From: an uncultured Ulvibacter sp.
Lineage (GTDB): Bacteria > Bacteroidota > Bacteroidia > Flavobacteriales > Flavobacteriaceae
Direction: 5' to 3'
Assembly: GCA_938041335.1 (NCBI GenBank)
Contig: CALIAF010000007.1
Span: 42,499 to 106,498 of the forward strand
Length of the DNA stretch: 64,000 bases
The notes under the pieces were generated by a model. That model did no database searches, had not been told where the DNA came from, and saw only the letters and a list, made by a program, of their open reading frames with translations. Positions 38,745 to 46,767 of the stretch are shown one piece after another (the stretch's first letter is position 1; each line of letters starts with the position of its first letter). Made by a program: the position numbers and the translations under genes.

Positions 38745-39176
38745 TTATAAGTCTTCTATTCTAACAGCTGCTGTGTTGTTCTTCTGAGCAATCACCTTCT
38801 GTATAAATTTATGAGTTGCCTTATCTGCAGCCTTAGCCTCAATCTTAATAAAATAGTTGTCTCTGTAAATGGAATATTCTTCTGATCGACCTTTATAAAT
38901 AACTAATTTATAATACGGGATTACTAGTGCATAACTCTCTAATAAGGATCTAAAACCAACGATAATACCATTAGGGCGCAACTCTATATTACATTGGTTT
39001 CTGTTGTTGTCTAAGATAAGCAAGTTGTGTATTTGGATACTCGTTTCTGTAATAATCAATTTACTTCTCCCTATCCCTTTTAGCTTAAAACGCTCTTTTA
39101 ATGTGAAAGGCTTCCCAACTTCGAGGTCTATTTTACGTGTAACTTCACTATTGTTATAAGATACGTTTGCAAGCAT
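38745..39176 (-). CDS. Conserved-looking hypothetical protein
   Basis: 143 residues from the ATG at 39176. A longer frame from 39212 adds MRLLVLLCIFKT, but that start would overlap the divergent argS promoter, so the shorter form is preferred. The minus strand reads TTTG-N20-TATCTTTA just ahead of the chosen ATG. The protein is mostly beta strand (KLIITETSIQIHNLLILDNN, IIVGFRSLLESYALVIPYYKL) and ends in a helix, a pattern seen in PH-like folds, but no family is recognised. Nothing in its context reveals a function. Confidence 0.65.
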   Translation of the reverse strand: MLANVSYNNSEVTRKIDLEVGKPFTLKERFKLKGIGRSKLIITETSIQIHNLLILDNNRNQCNIELRPNGIIVGFRSLLESYALVIPYYKLVIYKGRSEEYSIYRDNYFIKIEAKAADKATHKFIQKVIAQKNNTAAVRIEDL

Positions 39177-39218
39177 AGTTTTAAAGATACATAGAAGAAC
39201 TAGTAAACGCAAAAAAAC

Positions 39219-39226
39219 TATCTTTG
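39219..39226 (+). promoter_or_regulatory. -7 element of the argS promoter
   Basis: TATCTTTG matches TAnnTTTG and ends 21 bp before the argS ATG, giving a leader of about 15 nt. No TTG at -33. Confidence 0.55.
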
Positions 39227-39247
39227 CATTCTTAAAATGAAACCTAA

Positions 39248-41029
39248 ATGACCTTACAAGAGACCCTTTCTCTAAAAGTTAAAGAAGCAATCTCAAATCT
39301 TTACCAAGCGAAACTAGAACAAGTAGAGTTTCAAGCTACGCGCAAAGAATTTGAAGGTGATATCACAATTGTAGTCTTCCCTATGTTACGCGTTGTAAAA
39401 GGCAATCCGGTGCAGATAGGAGAGGCGATAGGTAATTATCTTGTAGAGAATGTTGAAGAAGTTATCCGTTTTAATGTTGTAAAAGGCTTCTTAAATGTGG
39501 TGTTAAGCGATACTCATTTTTTAGATTTCTTCGGAAATGTGCCAGACTGGAATACCTTCGGAACAAAACCACAAGGGGATCACGCAATGATGGTAGAGTA
39601 TGCTTCTCCCAACACAAACAAACCATTACACTTAGGGCATGTACGAAACGTATTGCTAGGATACAGTGTAGCAAATATCACCAAAGCAGCAGGTAAAAAA
39701 GTATATAAAACCCAAATCATTAACGATCGTGGAATCCATATTTGTAAATCTATGTTGGCCTGGGAGCGTTATGGAGATGGAGAAACACCGCAGTCCACAG
39801 GATTAAAAGGTGACAAACTGGTAGGTAACTATTACGTTAAGTTTGATCAAGAATACAAAAAAGAAATAGCCGCTCTTGAAGCAAGGGGTAAAACCACAGA
39901 AGAGGCAAAGGCCGAAGCACCACTTATAAAAGAAGCCCAACAAATGCTTCTAAAATGGGAAGCTGGGGATGCAGCAGTTGTAGATCTTTGGAAGATGATG
40001 AATGGCTGGGTATACGAAGGTTTTGATGCAACTTACAAAGCGATAGGTGTAGACTTTGATAAAAATTATTATGAAAGTAATACCTATTTATTGGGTAAAG
40101 AATTTATTGTAGAAGGTCTTAGCTCTGGTGTTTTTATAAAGAAAGAAGATGGCTCTGTATGGTGTGATCTAACAGAAGAAGGTCTGGATGAAAAGATTGT
40201 ATTGCGTAGTGATGGTACTGCGGTCTATATGACTCAAGACATTGGTACCGCAATACAACGTGTAAAAGATTATCCAGATGTAAACGGAATGATTTATACC
40301 GTAGGAAACGAACAGGAATATCATTTTCAAGTGTTATTCTTAATTCTTAAAAAACTAGGTTTTGAGTGGGCCACAAACTTGTACCACCTGAGCTATGGGA
40401 TGGTAGATCTCCCTTCTGGTAAAATGAAGAGTCGTGAAGGTACCGTTGTAGATGCAGATGATTTGATTTCAGAAATGGCTGCTACAGCACGTACAATTTC
40501 TGAAGATCTAGGCAAAATTGATGACTTTAGTGAAGAAGAAAAAACAGACTTGTATCACACAATAGGTCTCGGTGCACTTAAATATTACATTCTTAAAGTA
40601 GATCCTAAAAAGCGAATCTTATTTAATCCAGAAGAGAGCGTAGACTTTCAAGGAAATACAGGACCGTTTATACAATATACCTATGCAAGAATTCAATCTA
40701 TAGTTAGAAAAGCAGCCTTTGACCCCTCTCAGGTTATAGGAGGTTTGAGCAATTATACACTAGAGCCAAAGGAAAAAGACGTATTAAAAACCTTACAGCA
40801 ATTTCCTGATGTGATAGCATTGGCTGCAACAAATTACAGCCCAGCGATAGTTGCAAATTACACCTATGATCTGGTAAAAGAATTTAATTCTTTCTATCAA
40901 AATGTACCCATCTTCGCAGCAGAAAACGAAACTGAAATACAGTTTAGAGTAGCACTTTGTGCTGCAGTTGGTGATGTAGTTAAAACTGCTTTTGGGTTAT
41001 TAGGAATTGATGTTCCTGAAAGGATGTAA
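39248..41029 (+). CDS. argS: Arginyl-tRNA synthetase
   Basis: 593 residues, class I synthetase that charges tRNA-Arg. The N-terminal tRNA-recognition domain spans about 1-105. The HIGH motif is seen as PNTNKPLHLGHVRN (about 120-133), and the KMSKS position is KMKSREGTVV, the modified form common in ArgRS. The C-terminal DALR anticodon-binding domain ends LLGIDVPERM. A large palindrome follows its stop. Confidence 0.97.
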   Translation: MTLQETLSLKVKEAISNLYQAKLEQVEFQATRKEFEGDITIVVFPMLRVVKGNPVQIGEAIGNYLVENVEEVIRFNVVKGFLNVVLSDTHFLDFFGNVPDWNTFGTKPQGDHAMMVEYASPNTNKPLHLGHVRNVLLGYSVANITKAAGKKVYKTQIINDRGIHICKSMLAWERYGDGETPQSTGLKGDKLVGNYYVKFDQEYKKEIAALEARGKTTEEAKAEAPLIKEAQQMLLKWEAGDAAVVDLWKMMNGWVYEGFDATYKAIGVDFDKNYYESNTYLLGKEFIVEGLSSGVFIKKEDGSVWCDLTEEGLDEKIVLRSDGTAVYMTQDIGTAIQRVKDYPDVNGMIYTVGNEQEYHFQVLFLILKKLGFEWATNLYHLSYGMVDLPSGKMKSREGTVVDADDLISEMAATARTISEDLGKIDDFSEEEKTDLYHTIGLGALKYYILKVDPKKRILFNPEESVDFQGNTGPFIQYTYARIQSIVRKAAFDPSQVIGGLSNYTLEPKEKDVLKTLQQFPDVIALAATNYSPAIVANYTYDLVKEFNSFYQNVPIFAAENETEIQFRVALCAAVGDVVKTAFGLLGIDVPERM

Positions 41030-41042
41030 TTTTAATACTAGA

Positions 41043-41098
41043 CTAATGTCATATTGAGCGCTCCCGATAGTTATCGGGAGCGCTCAATATGACATTAG
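41043..41098. repeat. REP-like 27-bp perfect palindrome
   Basis: A perfect inverted repeat has arms at 41043-41069 and 41072-41098 (CTAATGTCATATTGAGCGCT...) with a 2-nt loop, between the convergent argS and M28 genes. It lacks a T run. Its core TGTCATATTGAGCG and CCCGATA resemble palindromic elements common between flavobacterial genes. It may stop transcription from both sides or protect 3' ends. Confidence 0.85.
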
Positions 41099-41115
41099 CC
41101 AACGACCAAAACCCT

Positions 41116-42594
41116 TTAATTTCCGTAAAGCTTATTCCCAGCTTCTTCATACTTGTCACCTTTGGTCCAAACAGGAGTTACAGGGTCATTCCCTATGTTT
41201 CTGCCTGCCATTACATAGGCGCTAAAAAATTTATATAAGTATTCATAATCTAAAGTATCTGCTTCGTCACCCGGGCGGTGATAATATTTAGTAACATCCC
41301 CATTAAAGGCGGTAAAACCTAATGAGAAGGTAGGTGCTGGTATTCCTGCTTTAGCGAAATGTACATTGTCACTACGGTCAAATAAACCTTGCTCGGGTGC
41401 AGGATCGTCTATGGCTGTAATACCAAAAGCAGTCGCGGCATCTTTAATGTGTTGGGATGCTGTTGTTCTTTCTAATCCTACGATGGTAGCGAGTGACGTG
41501 TCATTATACCCTGCGTTATCACTATTGAAGCAGTAGACCATTTGGTTAAGCGGTAATACAGGATTTGCAACATAGTATTCACTACCCAATAACCCTTTTT
41601 CTTCTCCTGTAAATAAGATGAACAGGGCAGAACGCTTAGTTGGATATTTTGCTAGGTTCTGTGCCATACTTAATACAGTTGTTGTTCCCACAGCATTATC
41701 TCTTGCTCCGTTGTAGTTGTTGTCTCCAGTTTCATCTGGAGTACCAATACCTACATGGTCATAGTGTGCGGAGTAGATGATGTATTCGTTTTTTAATACT
41801 GGGTCGGTGCCTTCTACAATGCCAATTACATTTTGAGAGGTCACTAGTTCTTTCGCTTGTGGACTAAGGTTTAATGCCGTTAAGAGAGATCTACTAGTTG
41901 CAAATTTGGTTGCCATAGCAAAATCCGTGTCCTTAACCCAAAGATGCGGCAGCTTTGCGTCATTGTCACTCATTTCTGAAGAAACTAATCCAAGAGATGG
42001 CTCATTAAAATTATGATCTAGAAAACCCCACATTTGATCTGCCGCATTTACTAATTCAATAATTGCTACGGCACCCGATTTTAGCGCAATATCCATTTTT
42101 TCATCCCGCAATCTAAAAGCACCTCGCGCGTCATTTGCTTCTTTGCTTCCAGCTTTCATAACTACAACTTTACCTTTAACAGAATGCCCGCTATAGTCCT
42201 CTTTTAAGCCGTAGTTTACAAAGATCGCATTTTCATTATAGTTTATCGCACCTGAGTCTAGTGCCACAAACTCGCTAATTTTTTCACCCATTAAAGAAAG
42301 AGACATCGTCGCCGGCGGACTTACTTTCTCGAGAGGTACGGGCTGATAATAGTCACCACTTTCAGGGTTGGGTTTTACACCGTAACTTCTTAATGTATTG
42401 GCTAAATAAGAAGCCGCAATTTTGTTTTCTGGTGTTCCAGTTGCTCTACCTTTTAAAAGGTCATCTGCTAGAAAATAGATATGTCCTTCTATTTGAGATT
42501 GCGATACGGTCTCTTGTACTTTTTCTTTTTCCGTTTGCGCTTGGCTTGTTACTGAAATGCTAATAAGGAGAAGGAGCAGTATGAATTTTTTCAT
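41116..42594 (-). CDS. Secreted M28-family aminopeptidase with PA-like domain
   Basis: 492 residues with a signal peptide (FILLLLLISISVTSQAQ). A protease-associated insert spans about 130-260. The zinc site of M28 peptidases is complete: SAHYDHVG (His), YNGARDNAVGT (Asp bridging), FTGEEKGLLGS (catalytic Glu and ligand Glu), FNSDNAGYN (Asp) and KYYHRPGDEADTLDY (His). It likely removes N-terminal residues from peptides in the periplasm or outside the cell. The palindrome lies just beyond its stop. Confidence 0.9.
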   Translation of the reverse strand: MKKFILLLLLISISVTSQAQTEKEKVQETVSQSQIEGHIYFLADDLLKGRATGTPENKIAASYLANTLRSYGVKPNPESGDYYQPVPLEKVSPPATMSLSLMGEKISEFVALDSGAINYNENAIFVNYGLKEDYSGHSVKGKVVVMKAGSKEANDARGAFRLRDEKMDIALKSGAVAIIELVNAADQMWGFLDHNFNEPSLGLVSSEMSDNDAKLPHLWVKDTDFAMATKFATSRSLLTALNLSPQAKELVTSQNVIGIVEGTDPVLKNEYIIYSAHYDHVGIGTPDETGDNNYNGARDNAVGTTTVLSMAQNLAKYPTKRSALFILFTGEEKGLLGSEYYVANPVLPLNQMVYCFNSDNAGYNDTSLATIVGLERTTASQHIKDAATAFGITAIDDPAPEQGLFDRSDNVHFAKAGIPAPTFSLGFTAFNGDVTKYYHRPGDEADTLDYEYLYKFFSAYVMAGRNIGNDPVTPVWTKGDKYEEAGNKLYGN

Positions 42595-42615
42595 GATTTG
42601 ATTTTTTTTGAAATG

Positions 42616-43035
42616 TTATTTTTTATACAATTCTTCAATAATGGAGTAGTTTTCGTTTACAAAGTATTCAAGATACTTTATTGATTCATCAAAATTTAAT
42701 GACCAGTAATCATCAACCACCATTTTTTCTTTTTGTCCTAATAAACCAAAAAGGACTTTCACTTTTTTAGGTCTTCTATACCATATAGAAAATTCTAATT
42801 TTTTGTTTTTACCGTAATGTGCCGTTAGTATTAAACTCTTTTTGTTTTCAATACAAATAAATTCTAACGAAGGACTATAATATACTTTTTCTTGATCTAA
42901 AGCATTGGAAAATTTTAACTTTTCAATCCAAGGATAATTCTTAGCAATTTCTAAGACCTCATTTTCCGAGATTGGGTGATTTTTATATTCAATAGCTTCT
43001 TTGTCTACGTGGCAAATGGAGTATTTATAGGTCAT
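42616..43035 (-). CDS. Hypothetical protein
   Basis: 139 residues without signal peptide or membrane segment, AT-rich compared with its neighbours. It begins MTYKYSICHVDKEAIEYKNH and ends in acidic-aromatic helices (YLEYFVNENYSIIEELYKK). No family is recognised. It lies 21 bp upstream of the M28 peptidase gene on the same strand and 29 bp after the lipoprotein gene, so it could be cotranscribed. Confidence 0.6.
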   Translation of the reverse strand: MTYKYSICHVDKEAIEYKNHPISENEVLEIAKNYPWIEKLKFSNALDQEKVYYSPSLEFICIENKKSLILTAHYGKNKKLEFSIWYRRPKKVKVLFGLLGQKEKMVVDDYWSLNFDESIKYLEYFVNENYSIIEELYKK

Positions 43036-43064
43036 TTTTAGTTTTGCATTTTGTTACTAGTGCT

Positions 43065-43535
43065 TCATTCCTTAAAGACAACCTTAGTTGCTACCTGCTC
43101 TATACCATCTAAGATAAACATTTTAGACGTAATTATCGCCGTGATAGAACCTTTGAAAATATTACCATCGCTATTTTTTGAAATAAATTCAATCTGCTGT
43201 TTGTTCGTAGAATCATTCACTCGTTCTAAAGGTTGTATTGACTCAATAGAAACAAGCTCGCCTAGATTTGAATATTTAAAAGTATCGCTTAATAATGCGA
43301 CTTGTGCTTTTATCGCTGCATCTTCGGGATGTTCTTTCGCTAATGTTTTTAAATCAAAAAGCTCTTGTAATTTTTGTTTGGTAATGGTTTCATACTGGAA
43401 CGTTTCCGAAGCTATAATAGGTGCATCCGCATTTCCCACAACTTCTGCCGCAGTTTCTACCATCATTTCGCTTTTATTAGCGTTACTACACGAGAACAAA
43501 ACACCACAAAATAGTATGTATATGAATGCTCTCAT
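43065..43535 (-). CDS. Hypothetical lipoprotein, partner of the membrane regulator-like gene
   Basis: 156 residues with a lipoprotein signal (VLFSC, acylated C16). The mature part has a helical region (TITKQKLQELFDLKTLAKEHPED) then beta strands (IEFISKNSDGNIFKGSITAIITSKMFILDGI). No family is recognised. Its start overlaps the end of the upstream membrane protein gene by four bases, so the two are translationally coupled and probably act together across the membrane. Confidence 0.65.
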   Translation of the reverse strand: MRAFIYILFCGVLFSCSNANKSEMMVETAAEVVGNADAPIIASETFQYETITKQKLQELFDLKTLAKEHPEDAAIKAQVALLSDTFKYSNLGELVSIESIQPLERVNDSTNKQQIEFISKNSDGNIFKGSITAIITSKMFILDGIEQVATKVVFKE

Positions 43536-44437
43536 CGTATTATAAATTTAAGTTTAGTGATTTTTCCCTCTGCGTATTCTTTGTCTAGAATGTGCATATT
43601 TTTTAAGGCACTCGTAGGGATGGTCATTTTATGGATAAACTCTTTTTTAGTAAACAACTCGATACCCGTTACGTTAGGGAATACTTGATAAATCTGCGCT
43701 TTTGGGGCGATGAGGTTTTCTAGTTGCTTGCGTCGTTTTACTACATCTGAGAGGTTGCCATCGCTGTAATATTTCAGCATTAAAGCATAATCGTCTTTAC
43801 GCATGGGAACGGTCAAACTGCTTTTTGAAGTGGTTTTTCTTACAATTGTGTCTGTTTTATAATATGGCGATTGCGCGACAAAATGGATTGCATCATTTGC
43901 TGTGTCATAACTAAAACACCCATACTCATCAGTCTGCAGAAAAACAGAAGATTCATTAGGTTTTATAATTTCAATACTCACCTTATACCTTAAAGGAGTC
44001 TGCTCGTCTTCATCCACCAAGCAAAATGTAAATGTGTTTTCTTGATTAAAATACAAGTAACCAACTACTATTACCAATAACGCAACAGCACCCAATAACG
44101 GAGCAGTAAGCTTCGTCTTTTTTGCTTCGGAAACTTTATCAACGATAAATCCGCTATGCGCATTTTTAAATTCCTCCCAATTAGAGTAACCTGCATACAT
44201 ACTTAAAAGATTAAGGACATCTATGCGTGGTAGTTTGGCAGGTGTTTTTTTAAAATAGGTGTAGAAAGATTTTTCGCTGATGCTGCCTTTTGTGCTGCTA
44301 ATTAACTCTTCTTGAAACAAAGCGATGGTCTCTCCTTTCCATTCTGCCATCTTTTTTGGTGCGCTATATGACGCTAAAAACGTATTTGCAATCGCTTCTT
44401 TGAGTAATTTAAAGTATGTCGCGTTTGCTTCGGTCAA
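43532..44437 (-). CDS. Membrane-anchored regulator-like protein
   Basis: 301 residues with one membrane segment at about 112-130 (APLLGAVALLVIVVGYLYF). The cytoplasmic N-terminal part (ISEKSFYTYFKK, LPRIDVLNLLSMYAGYSNWEEF, about 53-90) resembles a helix-turn-helix-like module common at the start of Bacteroidota proteins. The outer part has a beta-rich segment (FCLVDEDEQTPLRYKVSIEII, YGCFSYDTANDAIHFVAQSPYY) like a carboxypeptidase-regulatory fold. The layout suggests a membrane-bound sensor and transcription factor. DNA binding is inferred. It is divergent from a DUF4349 gene across four TTTACAA boxes and coupled to a lipoprotein gene. Confidence 0.55.
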   Translation of the reverse strand: MTEANATYFKLLKEAIANTFLASYSAPKKMAEWKGETIALFQEELISSTKGSISEKSFYTYFKKTPAKLPRIDVLNLLSMYAGYSNWEEFKNAHSGFIVDKVSEAKKTKLTAPLLGAVALLVIVVGYLYFNQENTFTFCLVDEDEQTPLRYKVSIEIIKPNESSVFLQTDEYGCFSYDTANDAIHFVAQSPYYKTDTIVRKTTSKSSLTVPMRKDDYALMLKYYSDGNLSDVVKRRKQLENLIAPKAQIYQVFPNVTGIELFTKKEFIHKMTIPTSALKNMHILDKEYAEGKITKLKFIIR

Positions 44438-44470
44438 GATGTAATATATTGTTTTTCAGTTAGTTGATTT

Positions 44471-44511
44471 TTGTAAAACAGTTTACAAGCCCTTTACAAG
44501 AGGTTTACAAA
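44471..44511. promoter_or_regulatory. TTTACAA operator-like array
   Basis: TTGTAAA (44471-44477) and TTTACAA (44482-44488) form an inverted repeat with a 4-nt gap; further TTTACAA copies start at 44493 and 44504, exactly 11 bp apart. Four boxes on one helical face lie between divergent genes, just upstream of the -33 region of the DUF4349 promoter. This is the layout of a cooperative transcription factor site. Confidence 0.6.
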
Positions 44512-44531
44512 GCTAGGGCATCATCTCGTTA

Positions 44532-44539
44532 TAGGTTTG
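44532..44539 (+). promoter_or_regulatory. -7 element of the DUF4349 gene
   Basis: TAGGTTTG matches TAnnTTTG. The third TTTACAA box ends 20 bp upstream, where the -33 element would be. The predicted leader is about 22 nt. Confidence 0.5.
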
Positions 44540-44567
44540 TGCTTATAAACACTAAAAATATAAAATT

Positions 44568-45449
44568 ATGAACACAAAAATGAAAAGTATCAGTACAAAG
44601 GTTTTGGCATTCGGTTTAGTTATAACCACATTATTCGCTTGTAATAATGCAGATTACAATGAAAAAGTTGGCATGACGCATGTTTCTAAAGAAATGGAAG
44701 CGCCAGCAGATGCCTATTTAGAGGAGGTAAAAGGAAATTTAGGGAATCCATTTGCGCAGCAAGAAACGATAAAAACACCTTCGCATCTTAAAATTATTAA
44801 GACGGCAACAACGCGATATAAAGTGGATGATGTTAAAGAAGCTACAGCGTTCATAAAGAAAATGGCAGGTGGTTATGGTGCTTATATTAGCGCACTTAGT
44901 TTTAATAATACATTGTACGAAAAACAAAATAAGTTTACCATAAAAGTGCCTAACACGTATTTTGACACCCTGATGGATACCATTGCTGGTGCGGCGAGTT
45001 TTATTGAATACGAGAATATCACGACACAAGATGTCACAGAAGAGTTTATGGATATCTCAGCTAGACTTAAAACCAAGCAAGAAGTAAAAAAACGTTTTGA
45101 AGAAGTACTCCGAAAACGTGCCGTAACCGTAGAAGATATCCTGTTGACCGAAGACAAATTGCGTGTCATACAAGAAGAAATAGAAGCAGCCCAAGGAAGA
45201 TTAAAGTATTTAACAGATAAGGTGTCTTTTAGCACGATACACGTAGATCTTTACGAAACGGTGGAGTACAAAGAAGAACCAGTGAGCTATACCAAGACGT
45301 TTACAGATAAAGCAAAAAATGGATTCAGTAATGGGTGGAGTATTGTTGAGGTACTTGTTTTAGGATTAATCACCATCTGGCCACTTTTACTAATGGGAGC
45401 GCTTATCTGGTTTTTTGTGAGGTACTACATTAAAAAGCGAAAAGGATAA
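44568..45449 (+). CDS. DUF4349-domain lipoprotein with C-terminal membrane anchor
   Basis: 293 residues. A lipoprotein-type signal is seen (GLVITTLFAC, C25 counted from the first ATG; an ATG at codon 5 is the alternative start). The DUF4349 region covers about 70-240 with the typical KIIKTATTRYKVDDVKEATAFI start and a helical hairpin (EEFMDISARLKTKQEVKKRFEEVL, IQEEIEAAQGRLKYLTDKV) that could form a coiled coil. A membrane segment at about 265-285 and a basic tail end the protein. Function is unknown. It is divergent from the regulator-like gene and likely under the TTTACAA array. Confidence 0.8.
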   Translation: MNTKMKSISTKVLAFGLVITTLFACNNADYNEKVGMTHVSKEMEAPADAYLEEVKGNLGNPFAQQETIKTPSHLKIIKTATTRYKVDDVKEATAFIKKMAGGYGAYISALSFNNTLYEKQNKFTIKVPNTYFDTLMDTIAGAASFIEYENITTQDVTEEFMDISARLKTKQEVKKRFEEVLRKRAVTVEDILLTEDKLRVIQEEIEAAQGRLKYLTDKVSFSTIHVDLYETVEYKEEPVSYTKTFTDKAKNGFSNGWSIVEVLVLGLITIWPLLLMGALIWFFVRYYIKKRKG

Positions 45450-45587
45450 ATCTTTTAGTGAATTGAGATGGGTAAATGCTGGCCGTTTATTGTACTAAGT
45501 GCTTTGTAAATTCTTAAAATAGTTTTAAAAGAAAGTTAAACTGGTCACAATTAAGAATTACGTCTTTATTTTTTGTTTAACATTATA

Positions 45588-45605
45588 TAAATTTGTTTAA
45601 ACAAA
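45588..45605 (+). promoter_or_regulatory. -7 element and overlapping palindrome ahead of the fasciclin gene
   Basis: TAAATTTG (45588-45595) matches TAnnTTTG. It overlaps a perfect 14-bp palindrome TTTGTTTAAACAAA (45592-45605) that covers the predicted transcription start. The palindrome could be a repressor site. A TTTG lies 12 bp upstream, too close for a standard -33. Confidence 0.45.
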
Positions 45606-45620
45606 AAAAAACAAACGATT

Positions 45621-46604
45621 ATGAAAAATTTATTGAAATTCACTTTAGTCTTATTTCTAACTATGCCATTGTTCTCTTGTGGAGATGATGATGACACAGT
45701 TATAGTTCCTCCTACAAATACCATAGCAGATTTTGTTGCTGCAAATGACGATTATTCTTCGTTAGGTGCTGCATTGGATGCCGCCGGACTTACAGCAACT
45801 TTAGACGGAACCACAGAGTTTACTGTGTTTGCTCCTAACAACGCTGCTTTTTCTGCATTTTTATCTGCAAACGGATTTGCAAGTTTAGATGATGTGCCAG
45901 TACCGTTGTTAACTGAAGTATTATTAAATCACGTGATTGCTGGTAAAAATGAAGCGGCAGATTTGACTACAGGATATGTAAATACGCTAGCCACTTTTGA
46001 TGGTCAAGCATTAGAAAACTTAAGTATGTACCTTAATACTTCTGCTGGTGTTGCCATAAACGGTGGAGATGCTGTTGCTGGTGGTGCCTCTGTAACTGCG
46101 GCAGATGTTGCTGTAGATAATGGTGTAATACACGCTGTAGATAATGTAATTGGATTGCCAACGGTAGTCACTTTTGCTTTAGCAGATTCAGATACATTTT
46201 CAAACCTAGTAGCCGCATTAACCAGAGCAGATCAGCCAGATTATGTTTCTGTCTTAACAGATGCCAATGGCGGTGATGGTAACGCGCCCTTTACAGTATT
46301 CGCGCCAACTAATGATGCTTTTGGAGATTTATTGGCTGAGTTAGGAGCAGATAGCTTAGCAGATATTGATGGAGCTGTTTTAACGGCAACATTAAATACG
46401 CATGTGATCGCTGGAGCAAATGTTAGAGCAGAAGACTTAACAGATGGTGTAGTTTCTACACTAGGTGCAGATGTAACCATTGATGCTGCAAACGCAACGA
46501 TAACCGATCTAAATGCAAGGGTGAGTACTATCTTAGTTACTAATGTGCAAGCTGCAAACGGAGTAGTGCACGCGATTAATACAGTGCTTTTGCCACAACT
46601 ATAA
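45621..46604 (+). CDS. Lipoprotein with two fasciclin (FAS1) domains
   Basis: 327 residues. A lipoprotein signal (FLTMPLFSC, C20) leads to an acidic linker (GDDDD) and two FAS1 domains at about 35-180 and 185-327. Each has the H1 motif (TEFTVFAPNNAAFSAF; APFTVFAPTNDAFGDLL) and the closing VDNGVIHAVDNVI or AANGVVHAINTVL motif. FAS1 domains mediate adhesion to surfaces, proteins or polysaccharides. Expected on the outer membrane. A strong terminator follows. Confidence 0.93.
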   Translation: MKNLLKFTLVLFLTMPLFSCGDDDDTVIVPPTNTIADFVAANDDYSSLGAALDAAGLTATLDGTTEFTVFAPNNAAFSAFLSANGFASLDDVPVPLLTEVLLNHVIAGKNEAADLTTGYVNTLATFDGQALENLSMYLNTSAGVAINGGDAVAGGASVTAADVAVDNGVIHAVDNVIGLPTVVTFALADSDTFSNLVAALTRADQPDYVSVLTDANGGDGNAPFTVFAPTNDAFGDLLAELGADSLADIDGAVLTATLNTHVIAGANVRAEDLTDGVVSTLGADVTIDAANATITDLNARVSTILVTNVQAANGVVHAINTVLLPQL

Positions 46605-46621
46605 TGAATTCTATTACAGTC

Positions 46622-46660
46622 AATATAGGTCATCCTTTTGGGATGACCTATATTATTTTA
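46622..46660 (+). terminator. Terminator after the fasciclin gene
   Basis: AATATAGGTCATCC (46622-46635) pairs with GGATGACCTATATT (46641-46654), 14 bp, 5-nt loop, followed by ATTTTA. It starts 18 bp after the stop. Confidence 0.85.
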
Positions 46661-46700
46661 AGGTTTATCTGTTAATCGTAGTGTTATACTCTTTATCGTC

Positions 46701-46708
46701 TATCTTTG
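46701..46708 (+). promoter_or_regulatory. -7 element of the DEAD-box helicase gene
   Basis: TATCTTTG matches TAnnTTTG. The predicted start near 46714 leaves a leader of about 54 nt before the ATG at 46768. Confidence 0.5.
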
Positions 46709-46767
46709 CCGATTACAAATGGAAATGACCTTTATTAGTTAATGTGTTATTTCGGCAAACACATTCT

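Noticed and set aside
41043..41098. Insertion-sequence end or attachment site
   Set aside because: No transposase or integrase nearby and no target-site duplication; a REP-like palindrome is the simpler reading.
46744..46767. GTG start adding eight residues to the DEAD-box helicase
   Set aside because: The family starts at [13 protein letters not shown]; the added residues have no family similarity.
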